Positions 22,100-30,549 of a DNA stretch of 64,000 bases are shown here, piece after piece. Made by a program: the position numbers and the translations under genes. Under the pieces are notes generated by a model. That model saw only the letters and a program-made list of their open reading frames with translations. It searched no databases and was not told the DNA's origin. Source of the DNA: a bacterium (GTDB lineage Bacteria > Bdellovibrionota > Bacteriovoracia > Bacteriovoracales > Bacteriovoracaceae); the NCBI GenBank assembly GCA_030425045.1, contig JAUHVL010000001.1:62001-126000 (forward strand). The letters are read 5' to 3'. The first letter of the stretch is position 1; each line of letters starts with the position of its first letter.

Positions 22100-23632
22100 G
22101 TGCAGGCCCATTCAAACTTATTAAACTGGATTTTATGGATGCCCATGATTGGAGCAATCGTAACACTTTTAATTCCTTCAAAAATGGAAAAAGGTATTCG
22201 TTGGTGGAGTTTAGTTAATACTTTAACAACGTTCATCTTAACATTAGTGTTGTATAGCAAATTTGATACTACTGTTCCGGGAATGCAAGAAGCTTTTAAT
22301 GTTAAGATTCCTTGGATTGCTCAGTTTCATATTAATTATTCACTAGGGATTGACGGTATATCATTACCAATGATCTTGCTCACGGGCTTACTTTTCTTCC
22401 TTTGTATTATGAGTTCTTGGACTATTACAAAACAAATTAAAGCCTACTTTTCATTATTTTTATTTCTTCAATGTTCAGTATTTGGAGTTTTCTTAGCGTT
22501 AGACTTCTTTTTATTCTACGTCTTTTGGGAAGTAATGCTTATTCCGATGTTTTTCCTAATCGGAATATGGGGTGGAGAAAATAAAGAATATGCCGCAGTA
22601 AAATTTTTCCTCTACACATTCTTTGGATCAATTTTAATGTTAATTGGTATGGTTGCTCTTTACTATGCTTCAGGCCAGGGAGCAGATTCATTTGATATCT
22701 TAGCTCTATCTGGGGGACACTTTAGAAATCTAAATCTAGAGCTCTTTGGAACAAACTTTGCGTTTAACAAATTATTATTTATTTTCTTATTCATTGGTTT
22801 TGCGATTAAAGTACCCGTGTTTCCTTTTCATACTTGGTTACCACACGCACACGTTCAGGCACCTACAGCAATTTCGGTAATTCTTGCAGGTGTTTTATTA
22901 AAAATGGGTACATATGGATTTTTGAGAATCGCTTATCCAATTTTTCCAGAAGCCTCTAAGTACTTCTCTTACTCTATAGCAGTCTTAGGTATTATCAACG
23001 TTATCTACGGTGCTTTCTGTGCAATGGCTCAAAACGACGTTAAAAAGCTTGTTGCATATTCTTCTGTATCACACATGGGCTTTGTCATGCTTGGCTTAGC
23101 GGCGATGACAGTTCAGGGTATGAATGGAGCTGTACTTCAGATGTTTAACCACGGAACTTCAACAGCTATGATGTTCCTACTTATAGGTATTCTTTACGAA
23201 AGATCTCACCACAGATGGATCGTTAAGCCAGATGGTACAAAAGGTTTTGGTGGTCTTTATACTCAATTACCAAAGTTTAGTATAATTTTCATTATAGCTA
23301 TGTTTGCTTCAATGGGCTTACCTGGTTTATCAGGCTTTATTTCAGAAGCATTAATTTTCCTAGGTATTTACGAAAGATTTACTTCAATCACAGCGCTAGG
23401 GTTAATTGGTCTTCTCATCGGTGCAGCTTATTTACTATGGATGTACAAAAGAATGTTTTTTGGTGATGTCATCGATGAATGTAAAACTTATACAGACGTA
23501 AATGCTAGAGAAATTGCTTATATGACTCCTCTTTGTATTGCCGTTATTGTTTTTGGTATTTATCCATCACCAATATTAAATATGATGAGAGCTTCAGTGG
23601 GTAAACTGGTTTCGTTACTTGCTACTTTTTAA
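22100..23632 (+). CDS. nuoM: NADH-quinone oxidoreductase subunit M
   Basis: Second antiporter-like proton pump, 510 residues, GTG start after AAGGAG. Key residues are visible: E144 in FYVFWEVMLIPMFF, lysine in FAIKVPVFPFHTWLPHAHVQAP, FNHGTSTAMMFL (the NuoM form of the central helix) and the glutamate in GLPGLSGFISEALIF. About 14 membrane helices are expected. It is intact and sits between nuoL and nuoN. Confidence 0.96.
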   Translation: MQAHSNLLNWILWMPMIGAIVTLLIPSKMEKGIRWWSLVNTLTTFILTLVLYSKFDTTVPGMQEAFNVKIPWIAQFHINYSLGIDGISLPMILLTGLLFFLCIMSSWTITKQIKAYFSLFLFLQCSVFGVFLALDFFLFYVFWEVMLIPMFFLIGIWGGENKEYAAVKFFLYTFFGSILMLIGMVALYYASGQGADSFDILALSGGHFRNLNLELFGTNFAFNKLLFIFLFIGFAIKVPVFPFHTWLPHAHVQAPTAISVILAGVLLKMGTYGFLRIAYPIFPEASKYFSYSIAVLGIINVIYGAFCAMAQNDVKKLVAYSSVSHMGFVMLGLAAMTVQGMNGAVLQMFNHGTSTAMMFLLIGILYERSHHRWIVKPDGTKGFGGLYTQLPKFSIIFIIAMFASMGLPGLSGFISEALIFLGIYERFTSITALGLIGLLIGAAYLLWMYKRMFFGDVIDECKTYTDVNAREIAYMTPLCIAVIVFGIYPSPILNMMRASVGKLVSLLATF

Positions 23633-23644
23633 CAAGGTTTGATT

Positions 23645-25123
23645 ATGCCTTTTAATTATTTAGAGAATCTTACACACTATATTCCCGAGTTGATCATTTG
23701 CTTTACAATGATCGCATGTATTTTATTTGAATCAGCATACGAAAAGAATGATTCTGATAGAGGGATACTTTATTTAATAGCAATATTAGGACTTGGGTCT
23801 GCTGGAGTTTTTGCATATCAAAAAATATTTGCAGAAAATACTTTCATTTTAGGAAGTGCACTTGCTATAGACTCATTTTCATCTACAGCAAAAGTATTAA
23901 TGATAATTGGTACTATCGGTGCTCTCTACTTAAGTAAAATCTCAAAAGATATTTATCAAGATTTAAAAGGTGAATTTGTTATCATGTCTACGGGGGTTCT
24001 CGTTGGAGGATGTCTTCTGGCCTCTGCTAATAATATGCTTATCCTTTATATAGGAATTGAAACACTTTCGATTCTTTCTTACGTCATGGCATCATTTAAA
24101 AAGACTGACGATAGATCTAGTGAAGCAGGATTGAAGTATGTTTTATATGGTGGAGTCTCGGCAGCGGTTATGCTTTTTGGAATGAGTCACATTTATGGTG
24201 TATTAGGAACAATAAACTTTCAAGAAATGGCTACTGCCCTTTCTGGTATCGCTCAATCTTATCCAAATAATCAACTAACTATTTTAATTCCATCTTTTAT
24301 TTTATTTATTGCTGGTATTGGGTACAAAATTTCAAGTGTACCTTTTCATATGTGGACTCCCGATGTGTATGAAGGCTCACCAATGCCTGTTACGACATTT
24401 TTTTCTATAGTTCCAAAAATTGCAGGAATTACAATCCTATTGAGAGTTTCTTCACTGTTCTTTTCTGAAAGTAACCTTCTCTCAGTTAGCTGGTTTGGAA
24501 TAATCAGTTCAATGTCTATTCTTACTATTACTGTTGGTAATATTGCTGCCATTGGCCAGCGATCAGTTAAAAGAATGTTAGCTTACTCCTCTATATCTCA
24601 TGCGGGAATGATGATGCTTGGTATAGTTGTTCTGAATACAGTTGGTATGAGATCAATCCTATTCTATGCTGTTACTTATATTTTTATGACTCTTGTTGCT
24701 TTCTACATTTTATCAATTGTAAATGATGAATACGATAATGATCACTTTGAAAGATTTTCAGGCTTAATTTACAAAAAACCACTGATGGCTATTTTGATGG
24801 CCGTAACAATGTTCTCACTTGCTGGAATTCCACCACTAAGCGGTTTTGTTGCAAAATTTCATATATTAAATGCTGTTGTTAAAGAAGGATACTATACCCT
24901 CGCTATTTTAGCAGGCTTGAACTCGGTGATATCTTTATACTACTATTTAAAAATTGTTAGATTAATGGTTTTTAAACCTTATGAAGGCTCTGAAAACTTA
25001 GTAGGCTTTGGTGTCTTAAATCAAACTATTGTAACAGTGCTGTTTATACCAATCGTTATGCTTGGTATTTTCTGGGCAGGGACAATGGCCAAACTAAATC
25101 TTGCAAATATTTTAATGAACTAA
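23645..25123 (+). CDS. nuoN: NADH-quinone oxidoreductase subunit N
   Basis: Third antiporter-like proton pump. I start it at ATG 23645 (AAGG seven bases upstream) rather than the TTG two codons earlier, giving 492 residues. Landmarks are YIGIETLSILSYVMASF (helix 5 glutamate), YKISSVPFHMWTPDVYEGSP, LAYSSISHAGMMMLG and K404 in LAGIPPLSGFVAKFHIL. It is the last normal gene of the membrane-arm set. Only 24 bases, containing AAGGAAAGGG, separate it from the first gene of the divergent second set, so both sets are probably on one transcript. Confidence 0.96.
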   Translation: MPFNYLENLTHYIPELIICFTMIACILFESAYEKNDSDRGILYLIAILGLGSAGVFAYQKIFAENTFILGSALAIDSFSSTAKVLMIIGTIGALYLSKISKDIYQDLKGEFVIMSTGVLVGGCLLASANNMLILYIGIETLSILSYVMASFKKTDDRSSEAGLKYVLYGGVSAAVMLFGMSHIYGVLGTINFQEMATALSGIAQSYPNNQLTILIPSFILFIAGIGYKISSVPFHMWTPDVYEGSPMPVTTFFSIVPKIAGITILLRVSSLFFSESNLLSVSWFGIISSMSILTITVGNIAAIGQRSVKRMLAYSSISHAGMMMLGIVVLNTVGMRSILFYAVTYIFMTLVAFYILSIVNDEYDNDHFERFSGLIYKKPLMAILMAVTMFSLAGIPPLSGFVAKFHILNAVVKEGYYTLAILAGLNSVISLYYYLKIVRLMVFKPYEGSENLVGFGVLNQTIVTVLFIPIVMLGIFWAGTMAKLNLANILMN

Positions 25124-25147
25124 GTAAGAGCATCAAGGAAAGGGAAA

Positions 25148-25381
25148 ATGGAAAATCCCTCCTCTCAAAAAAATAATAAGAGTCAATTAACAATAAAGAA
25201 TACTTTATTGTTAATTAAGTTAGGTTCTATTTTTTTTATATCTTATATAATACTAATTACTATTGATGGTGAGAGAATATCTTTTAAACTGAGTGATATA
25301 TGGGCGCCAATTCTTCTGTATATAATTATGTTGTTTGCATGCATATACCAGTTAAGTAGAGAGTCTAATCATAATGGTTAA
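25148..25381 (+). CDS. Small membrane protein, putative divergent NuoA-like (A')
   Basis: A 77-residue protein with a strong ribosome site (AAGGAAAGGG). A polar N-terminus (residues 1-18) is followed by two membrane helices (about 20-38 and 47-66) and a charged tail. No specific motif is recognised. I suggest it matches the second and third helices of NuoA because it opens a seven-gene run in which every later gene can be matched in order to H, J, K, L, M and N, and because the layout helix-DGERISFKLSD-helix resembles the end of NuoA (FDVEGALMFP...). The NuoA loop ECGEAP is absent. It overlaps the next gene by eight bases. The weakest member of the set. Confidence 0.45.
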   Translation: MENPSSQKNNKSQLTIKNTLLLIKLGSIFFISYIILITIDGERISFKLSDIWAPILLYIIMLFACIYQLSRESNHNG

Positions 25382-26339
25382 TGAACTCTTTAAAGTCATT
25401 CTGCTATCATTTTTAACATTTGGTTTTGTGCTGTTTTTACCGGCAATAAACAAAATAGTTTACAGAAATCGTTATAGTAGAAATCTTAATTCAGATCAAA
25501 AATTTTACGGTAAAAATATTCTAAAAATAATTGCACTTTCTACTGTTCTTTCAGAAAAACGATTTGATGTAAAATTTATAATAACAACTATAATCTTAAT
25601 ACTAGGAATAGGTATATTTCCCTATACATCTGATATTTGGGTTGATGGAAGTTTTTATCGAACAAGTTTTTATTCAGTAAAATATGATTTTATATATATA
25701 ATTTGCCTAATTTTAACTGTTAATTTTATAGACTTATTTTCAGCTATAAATAGTGAAAATGTTAAATCTAGTGAAATAATAATTACTAAAACTTATTTTA
25801 GTATAATATTTATAATAAACTGCATTGCCCTGCTTCTTTTTTTTCGATCTACAGATCTAGTAAATATAATTCAAACTCAAGAGGGTGGAACGTCAGAGCT
25901 ACTTGGAAATTTGCCTTTTATAAAGAATCCATTATCTTTCATATCTCAATTTTTTTGCTTTTTGGTTTTTTTTAAGACTCAAAACCCAGAATTAGCTAAA
26001 AAAAGAAGACATGAAGATTCTAAATTAATTTTTATAGAAAACTTAAAAATGTTTTTTGTATCCTTGTTTTTAGTATACTTTTATTTAGGCGGTTACTCGA
26101 TTGTACTATTTCCTGAAAAAGTACTCGATAATGTACCAATTATTTATAATTTATTTCAACTAGTCTTTGTTTTCTTAAAATTGGCCATCATATTTATATT
26201 TATTAACTATTTTAAAGATAAGGTTTCCATTGGCTACTCTAAAAACTTTAGTAATTTTTTCTTTAAACTAATTTTTCTTATTTCATTAATGGGCCTAATG
26301 GTTGAAATATTAAGAGAGGCTTCATATGGAATTATTTAG
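25374..26339 (+). CDS. Divergent NuoH-like membrane protein (H')
   Basis: A 321-residue polytopic protein, about eight helices, shorter than NuoH (398). By-eye alignment to the NuoH encoded upstream is good in several places: NPLSFISQFFCFLVFF against NPFTFIGFFVMFIGTL, the identical YLGGY (residues 237-241), VFVFLKLAIIFIFINYF against the NuoH segment ending in the conserved IRWTLPR, and the N-terminal helix followed by a basic, asparagine-rich stretch. The acidic quinone-site loop of NuoH is replaced by a lysine/arginine-rich stretch (KTQNPELAKKRRHEDSK). I infer a NuoH homologue that has lost quinone chemistry. Coupled by overlaps on both sides (8 and 14 bases). Confidence 0.7.
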   Translation: MVNELFKVILLSFLTFGFVLFLPAINKIVYRNRYSRNLNSDQKFYGKNILKIIALSTVLSEKRFDVKFIITTIILILGIGIFPYTSDIWVDGSFYRTSFYSVKYDFIYIICLILTVNFIDLFSAINSENVKSSEIIITKTYFSIIFIINCIALLLFFRSTDLVNIIQTQEGGTSELLGNLPFIKNPLSFISQFFCFLVFFKTQNPELAKKRRHEDSKLIFIENLKMFFVSLFLVYFYLGGYSIVLFPEKVLDNVPIIYNLFQLVFVFLKLAIIFIFINYFKDKVSIGYSKNFSNFFFKLIFLISLMGLMVEILREASYGII

Positions 26340-26733
26340 TATTTTCATTATGAGTGTTGCATTAATAAGCAATATAACGTCACTTATATTTAAATCATAT
26401 ATTAAAATAATTCTTCCTTTATATGCTGTTTTGGTAGGAATTACTTTGTATACTCATAACGAATACTTATCTCTCTTATTTGTAGCTGTAGCTATACTTA
26501 TAAGCTTATTTATTCTTGCTAATTTTAAAAATAATGAAGAATTAATAATTAATTTTCGAAAAGTAATTATATTTTTAATGATATTTTGTTGTGTTTTTGT
26601 AGTTGTATATACATTTCATGATAAAGATTTGAAAAGCATATCTGCCACTATGGAAAATAAACATGATTATTTATTTTTGTTTTTACTAGTTGTTATTTCC
26701 CCTGTTCTAGAGATGGTTAGAAGGTATGATTGA
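26326..26733 (+). CDS. Divergent NuoJ-like membrane protein (J')
   Basis: A 135-residue protein with four to five helices. Residues 12-70 follow the NuoJ pattern: a helix, a short basic loop (KSYIK, where NuoJ has SKNLMHA), a helix ending VGITLYTHNEYLSLLFVA against AGLYLTLGADFLAAAQLV, then a third helix LFVAVAILISLFILANFKNN. The glycine pair of the NuoJ third helix (YAGGV) is absent. The C-terminal hydrophilic part is short. It overlaps the genes on both sides (14 and 8 bases). The call rests on topology, gene order and partial similarity. Confidence 0.58.
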   Translation: MELFSIFIMSVALISNITSLIFKSYIKIILPLYAVLVGITLYTHNEYLSLLFVAVAILISLFILANFKNNEELIINFRKVIIFLMIFCCVFVVVYTFHDKDLKSISATMENKHDYLFLFLLVVISPVLEMVRRYD

Positions 26734-26947
26734 AGTTATTTTAAAGACGTTTTTGATATCAATACCCTTGTACTTTTTTATAACAAGTAGGGGTAAAAAT
26801 GTTATCTCTTATTTTTTGCTTATACAGTCACTTTTTCTCATATGCTTTCTCGGAAGTGGGCAGCATCTGTCATCTCAGATGCTTATGAGTGCTATGTTTT
26901 TAATTATCTCCCCTCTTTTTCTTTTAAATAAAAGAGGCACTAGATGA
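26726..26947 (+). CDS. Divergent NuoK-like membrane protein (K')
   Basis: A 73-residue protein with three helices, the NuoK topology. RGKNVISYFLLIQSLFLICF aligns without gaps to RKNIIAMLLGIELMLNAAAL of NuoK, so the essential glutamate E36 corresponds to Q34. The third helix (MLMSAMFLIISPLFLL) has no acidic residue, so the second glutamate (E73) is lost as well. The C-terminus is trimmed to NKRGTR. Overlaps its neighbours by eight and four bases. Gene order and this gap-free match make the assignment fairly good despite the short length. Confidence 0.63.
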   Translation: MIEVILKTFLISIPLYFFITSRGKNVISYFLLIQSLFLICFLGSGQHLSSQMLMSAMFLIISPLFLLNKRGTR

Positions 26948-28356
26948 GTGTTGTGATAATTTTTTTGTATACATTATTTTTCTTTCTTTTTGAAAAAAGT
27001 GAAAAAATAAAGAGATCTATAACCTATGGATGTGCTTCAGCGCTGTTGGTTACTCTTTATCTTTTTTTGGTTAACGACTATGGCTTTTTTGTTAATTTAT
27101 TGAAGAATATAGACTTGAGTATAAGTGAGACCAGAGTTCTTATTTTTGGATTTATGGTAACTATATACTGCTTTTTTTCAGATCGATTATTGTCTTTTTT
27201 AGACATCTATAAAAAAGTTTTTATTGTAGTTATTTTTCTGGCGAGCTGTGTTGAAGGTTTAGGTAACATTTATTTGTTTTATCCTTGTTTGTTATACTTC
27301 TTAATAAATAAAAAAGTGTCTTTTAGTGTTTACCTGATCTCATTAGTTTCTTGGCTTACTTTTCTTGTAGTAAAAAATGAGTCTTTAGCAAATGTTATCT
27401 TTATTCTACAGGTTATAAGTTTTAATTACTTTTTTATGTTGTTGTATGAGAGTAAAAACTTCTTCGTTTTATCTTATCCTTCTTTGTTATTGCATTTTAA
27501 GTCTATAAATTTAGATGCTCATTATAGTTGGGGTTTGATTATACTAATATGCTCATTGTTGTTTTACTTTTGGTGTGTCAAATTTTTTGAAAATAAAAAG
27601 TCAAATTTAGTTATACTTCTAATACCACTCTTTGTTTATGTGGGAAGTCAGTTTTGGTCAGCCCAGAATCAGATAGAATCAATTATGTTATTTTTATACT
27701 TACTTTGCTCGCTTTTGAAAGTTTTAGAAAATAAAGAGAAGAAGCACGCGATGTACTTTGGTGTGCCCTTTTTATTACTTTATTTGTTTCTCCCCTTCTC
27801 CCCCTTGTTTAAGTTTGGAAGTGCTTTTAATGAGATGGGGTTATCTTTTATTTTTTATCTAATATTAATAATGGTGAATTTTGTGATTGGATCATTAAGT
27901 GTTAAATATATTAAAACTCTAATTCTTGATAAGAAAAAAATCTATTTGAGTATAAAAAATAAATATGGAGTTAGGCTTACTGCTTTATTTATTATTGGCA
28001 TCATGTGTACATTATATTTGAAAGACTATGATAGTGGGTCAATAGTATTAAGAGAAAATGAGCCAGTCGTTTATATTTTAGCAATAATGAGTCTTGCTCT
28101 GGGTATTATGTTTAAGTATATCGCAGATGATTCAAATACTATTAAAGACATTTTTGGAAGAATGTATTATAAAGCAAAGAGCTCTTTCTCGTTTAGTTTT
28201 AATAAGAAAATACCTATGTTTCGCTTTGGTGACGGAATAAATCTGAATGAAATATCATATTTATTTAAGAATCACTCAATTCAACATCGCCTGGAGTTGA
28301 TTATAGTTTACATGTTTATAGTCTTGGTAATTGTATATTTGATGGTTTTTAAATGA
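26944..28356 (+). CDS. Divergent NuoL-like membrane protein (L')
   Basis: A 470-residue polytopic protein against 725 for NuoL. Matching landmarks by eye: NVIFILQVISF near residue 150 against SVFIFWELMGF, placing Q156 where NuoL has E152; SPLFKFGSAFNEMG against VPLFSGFVSKDRIL, placing F295 where NuoL has K416; and a C-terminal amphipathic stretch plus last helix (QHRLELIIVYMFIVL against GRVQFYFIIIIFLL). The region of the NuoL histidine/lysine helix (HAVFKACLFL) appears deleted. I infer an antiporter-fold protein unable to conduct protons by the usual path. It starts inside the K' stop codon (ATGA). Confidence 0.6.
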   Translation: MSVVIIFLYTLFFFLFEKSEKIKRSITYGCASALLVTLYLFLVNDYGFFVNLLKNIDLSISETRVLIFGFMVTIYCFFSDRLLSFLDIYKKVFIVVIFLASCVEGLGNIYLFYPCLLYFLINKKVSFSVYLISLVSWLTFLVVKNESLANVIFILQVISFNYFFMLLYESKNFFVLSYPSLLLHFKSINLDAHYSWGLIILICSLLFYFWCVKFFENKKSNLVILLIPLFVYVGSQFWSAQNQIESIMLFLYLLCSLLKVLENKEKKHAMYFGVPFLLLYLFLPFSPLFKFGSAFNEMGLSFIFYLILIMVNFVIGSLSVKYIKTLILDKKKIYLSIKNKYGVRLTALFIIGIMCTLYLKDYDSGSIVLRENEPVVYILAIMSLALGIMFKYIADDSNTIKDIFGRMYYKAKSSFSFSFNKKIPMFRFGDGINLNEISYLFKNHSIQHRLELIIVYMFIVLVIVYLMVFK

Positions 28357-29381
28357 TTGAATACTTGGCCTTTTTACCGATTGTTTTTATTATTTTATCT
28401 CTTCACATTAGAGGGCTTTTTGTTATCGGTAGTTCATTATTTATTATGATTCAAGCTTATTCATTATTTATATCAGGAGATATGAGTCAGTACTATTTAT
28501 ATAAAGAAGAAATACTAAACGTAGTAATAATTATTGCATTAAATATATTGGGTTTTATTAAAAAAAATAAGTTAGATAATCAGGTGCGCATTATAAGTGC
28601 GTTGGTGGTTTTGTTAACTATATCAAAAGGGATATTTACTGTAGTTTTTACGATAGAAATTTTTAGATTAATGACTAGGCCCAAGGTGTCAAATAGTGAA
28701 ACCGCAAAAGAATTAACTGCTTTCGCCGTTAGGTGCTTCTTTATATTCGTGTTGTTTTTAAATGTAAATATAGATTTGTTCCTGCATGAAAATCTAAGCT
28801 ATAGCGATTTACTTCTTACAGAAAACCTTGTCGCCTTGTCATTTATTTATTTAATTGAAAATATAATGAACTTTATAAAAAGCCTTAATGGTCACGATGA
28901 AACACTAAAAAAGGTAATTTTGTATATTGTTTTTCAAGTTTTAGTAATTAGCTATATGTCTTCTCTCGACACTCACTCTGAGCATTTATTAGCATATATT
29001 CAAGAATACATATTTGAACTATCTCTTTTTATCATATTAGCTTCATATTTATTTAGAAGAAGTCTTATTAATTACTCGCTACTCTATGTCGGTACGATCT
29101 TTACAAGTATTCACATTTTCCAAAACTCATTTTACTTTTTCTTTGTAGGCTTACCCGTTCTTATACTTATTTTAATTGAGCAATATAAAATTGAGATTGG
29201 TGAACGCTACATTAATTATGAGAAAGACTTATTGCCTTTTTCGTTTTCTTTCTTAGTATTTATTATTCCTTTTATTCTTGGTGGAGAATTTACAAGATCT
29301 ATTTGTGCAGTGACAATTTGTACTTTGCTCGTGCTAAATTTTACTAATAAATTCAAAAAAAGAAGTATGCTCCATGGTTGA
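28353..29381 (+). CDS. Divergent NuoM-like membrane protein (M')
   Basis: A 342-residue membrane protein against 510 for NuoM. Similarity is weak, but VVFTIEIFRLMTRP (E102) lines up with YVFWEVMLIPMFFL, where NuoM has E144, and LLPFSFSFLVFIIPFILGGEF (E312) resembles the NuoM run QLPKFSIIFIIAMF followed by LPGLSGFISEAL, where the second channel glutamate lies. The last one or two NuoM helices are missing. Position between L' and N' is the strongest argument. Overlaps both neighbours by four and eight bases. Could also be read as an unrelated membrane protein, hence moderate confidence. Confidence 0.5.
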   Translation: MIEYLAFLPIVFIILSLHIRGLFVIGSSLFIMIQAYSLFISGDMSQYYLYKEEILNVVIIIALNILGFIKKNKLDNQVRIISALVVLLTISKGIFTVVFTIEIFRLMTRPKVSNSETAKELTAFAVRCFFIFVLFLNVNIDLFLHENLSYSDLLLTENLVALSFIYLIENIMNFIKSLNGHDETLKKVILYIVFQVLVISYMSSLDTHSEHLLAYIQEYIFELSLFIILASYLFRRSLINYSLLYVGTIFTSIHIFQNSFYFFFVGLPVLILILIEQYKIEIGERYINYEKDLLPFSFSFLVFIIPFILGGEFTRSICAVTICTLLVLNFTNKFKKRSMLHG

Positions 29382-30546
29382 TATTATAAAACTACTTATT
29401 GTGCTTAATGTTGCATTTTTCATTTTAAGTATGTATTTTAACTTTAAGTCTATAAAAATAATATTCCCACTAGTACCTCTGAGTGTTCCTTTCTTTGAAT
29501 ATCTTTATACGGGGAATGTTAATATGGAGAATTTAATTCTCTACTTAATATATATTCTGATATGTGTAGTAAATTTTAGAGAAATATTAAGAAGCTCCAT
29601 TCGCTTAAACGATATAGTTATTTTAAACAATATTGTATTAGTCTATACATTGATAAAATTTAACAACGAAATATATTACAAAAATATCGCCTTATTCTCT
29701 ATTTTATTAATGACTCTATCTTTAATAAGAGGTGATAAAAGAAATGCATGGGCTATTTTGACCTTGCTTTTAATATTTGTATTATCTTTTTGGATACAGA
29801 CATTTGAATTTGTGGGAGAAAGTTCATACCTCTTTTACTATTTCTTACTTTTTATAAATATTTTCATTACGTTAATAATAATTCCAGAGTTTATTTTAGT
29901 CGAAGAACAAAAAAACAAGGGGAGCTTACTATTATTTGGGTATCTAATATTAATTCTATTAAACATAGAAGTCATTTTTCCAGTGGTAGAAAATTTACTA
30001 AGTAGATCAGCTTTTCAGGAAAATGTTGTGGGGAAAATTAAGTCTGTTTTATCAGTTGGGATTTCAGCCTTATGGCTATTCAAATATTTTCTGGAGAAGA
30101 AATTAGATAATAAATTATTTTGTGTATTTATTTCTCAATTGTCTCTCTGTTTTTATTTAGGTATACAAGATCAGTATAATAATTCTGTTTATATAAGTAA
30201 TTTATGCTTTTCTATAATTGTATTTTATATCTTAGTAAAAAAATCAATTACTGATAATAAAATCACAGACCCTTTCCTATTTACAATATCATTTGCTGGT
30301 CTTGTGGCATGTCCAATGAGCGCTACTTTTATATATAAATTAAAATATTTAAGCTATATGATCAATTTCTATGACTGGACATTTATCTTTGCATTTGTTG
30401 CAGTATCTATAGCATTATTTGGGACATCAACATACTTTATTACAGAGTTAAAAAAATCTTACGAAAATCGACGTTTAACTTTTAAAAATCAAGAATTGAC
30501 ATTATTTGCTATACTTATATTTTTACTGCCAGGATATATACTATAG
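29374..30546 (+). CDS. Divergent NuoN-like membrane protein (N')
   Basis: A 390-residue membrane protein against 492 for NuoN. Its C-terminal part matches NuoN well: DPFLFTISFAGLVACPMSA against KPLMAILMAVTMFSLAGIPP, then TFIYKLKYLSYM against GFVAKFHILNAV, with lysine K322 at the position of the channel lysine K404, and a final helix ending YFITELKKSY against YYYLKIVRLMVF. In the segment corresponding to the helix-5 glutamate of NuoN, no acidic residue is seen. It is followed after three bases by the GYF/TPR gene, so translation is closely linked. One of the better-supported members of the set. Confidence 0.66.
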   Translation: MVDIIKLLIVLNVAFFILSMYFNFKSIKIIFPLVPLSVPFFEYLYTGNVNMENLILYLIYILICVVNFREILRSSIRLNDIVILNNIVLVYTLIKFNNEIYYKNIALFSILLMTLSLIRGDKRNAWAILTLLLIFVLSFWIQTFEFVGESSYLFYYFLLFINIFITLIIIPEFILVEEQKNKGSLLLFGYLILILLNIEVIFPVVENLLSRSAFQENVVGKIKSVLSVGISALWLFKYFLEKKLDNKLFCVFISQLSLCFYLGIQDQYNNSVYISNLCFSIIVFYILVKKSITDNKITDPFLFTISFAGLVACPMSATFIYKLKYLSYMINFYDWTFIFAFVAVSIALFGTSTYFITELKKSYENRRLTFKNQELTLFAILIFLLPGYIL

Positions 30547-30549
30547 TAG

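Noticed and set aside
25148-30546. Reading the seven membrane genes as an O-antigen/polysaccharide export cluster or as decaying pseudogenes
   Set aside because: No glycosyltransferase, polymerase or flippase motif is visible, gene order and pairwise similarity follow nuoA-H-J-K-L-M-N, and all seven frames are intact with tight overlaps and ribosome sites.
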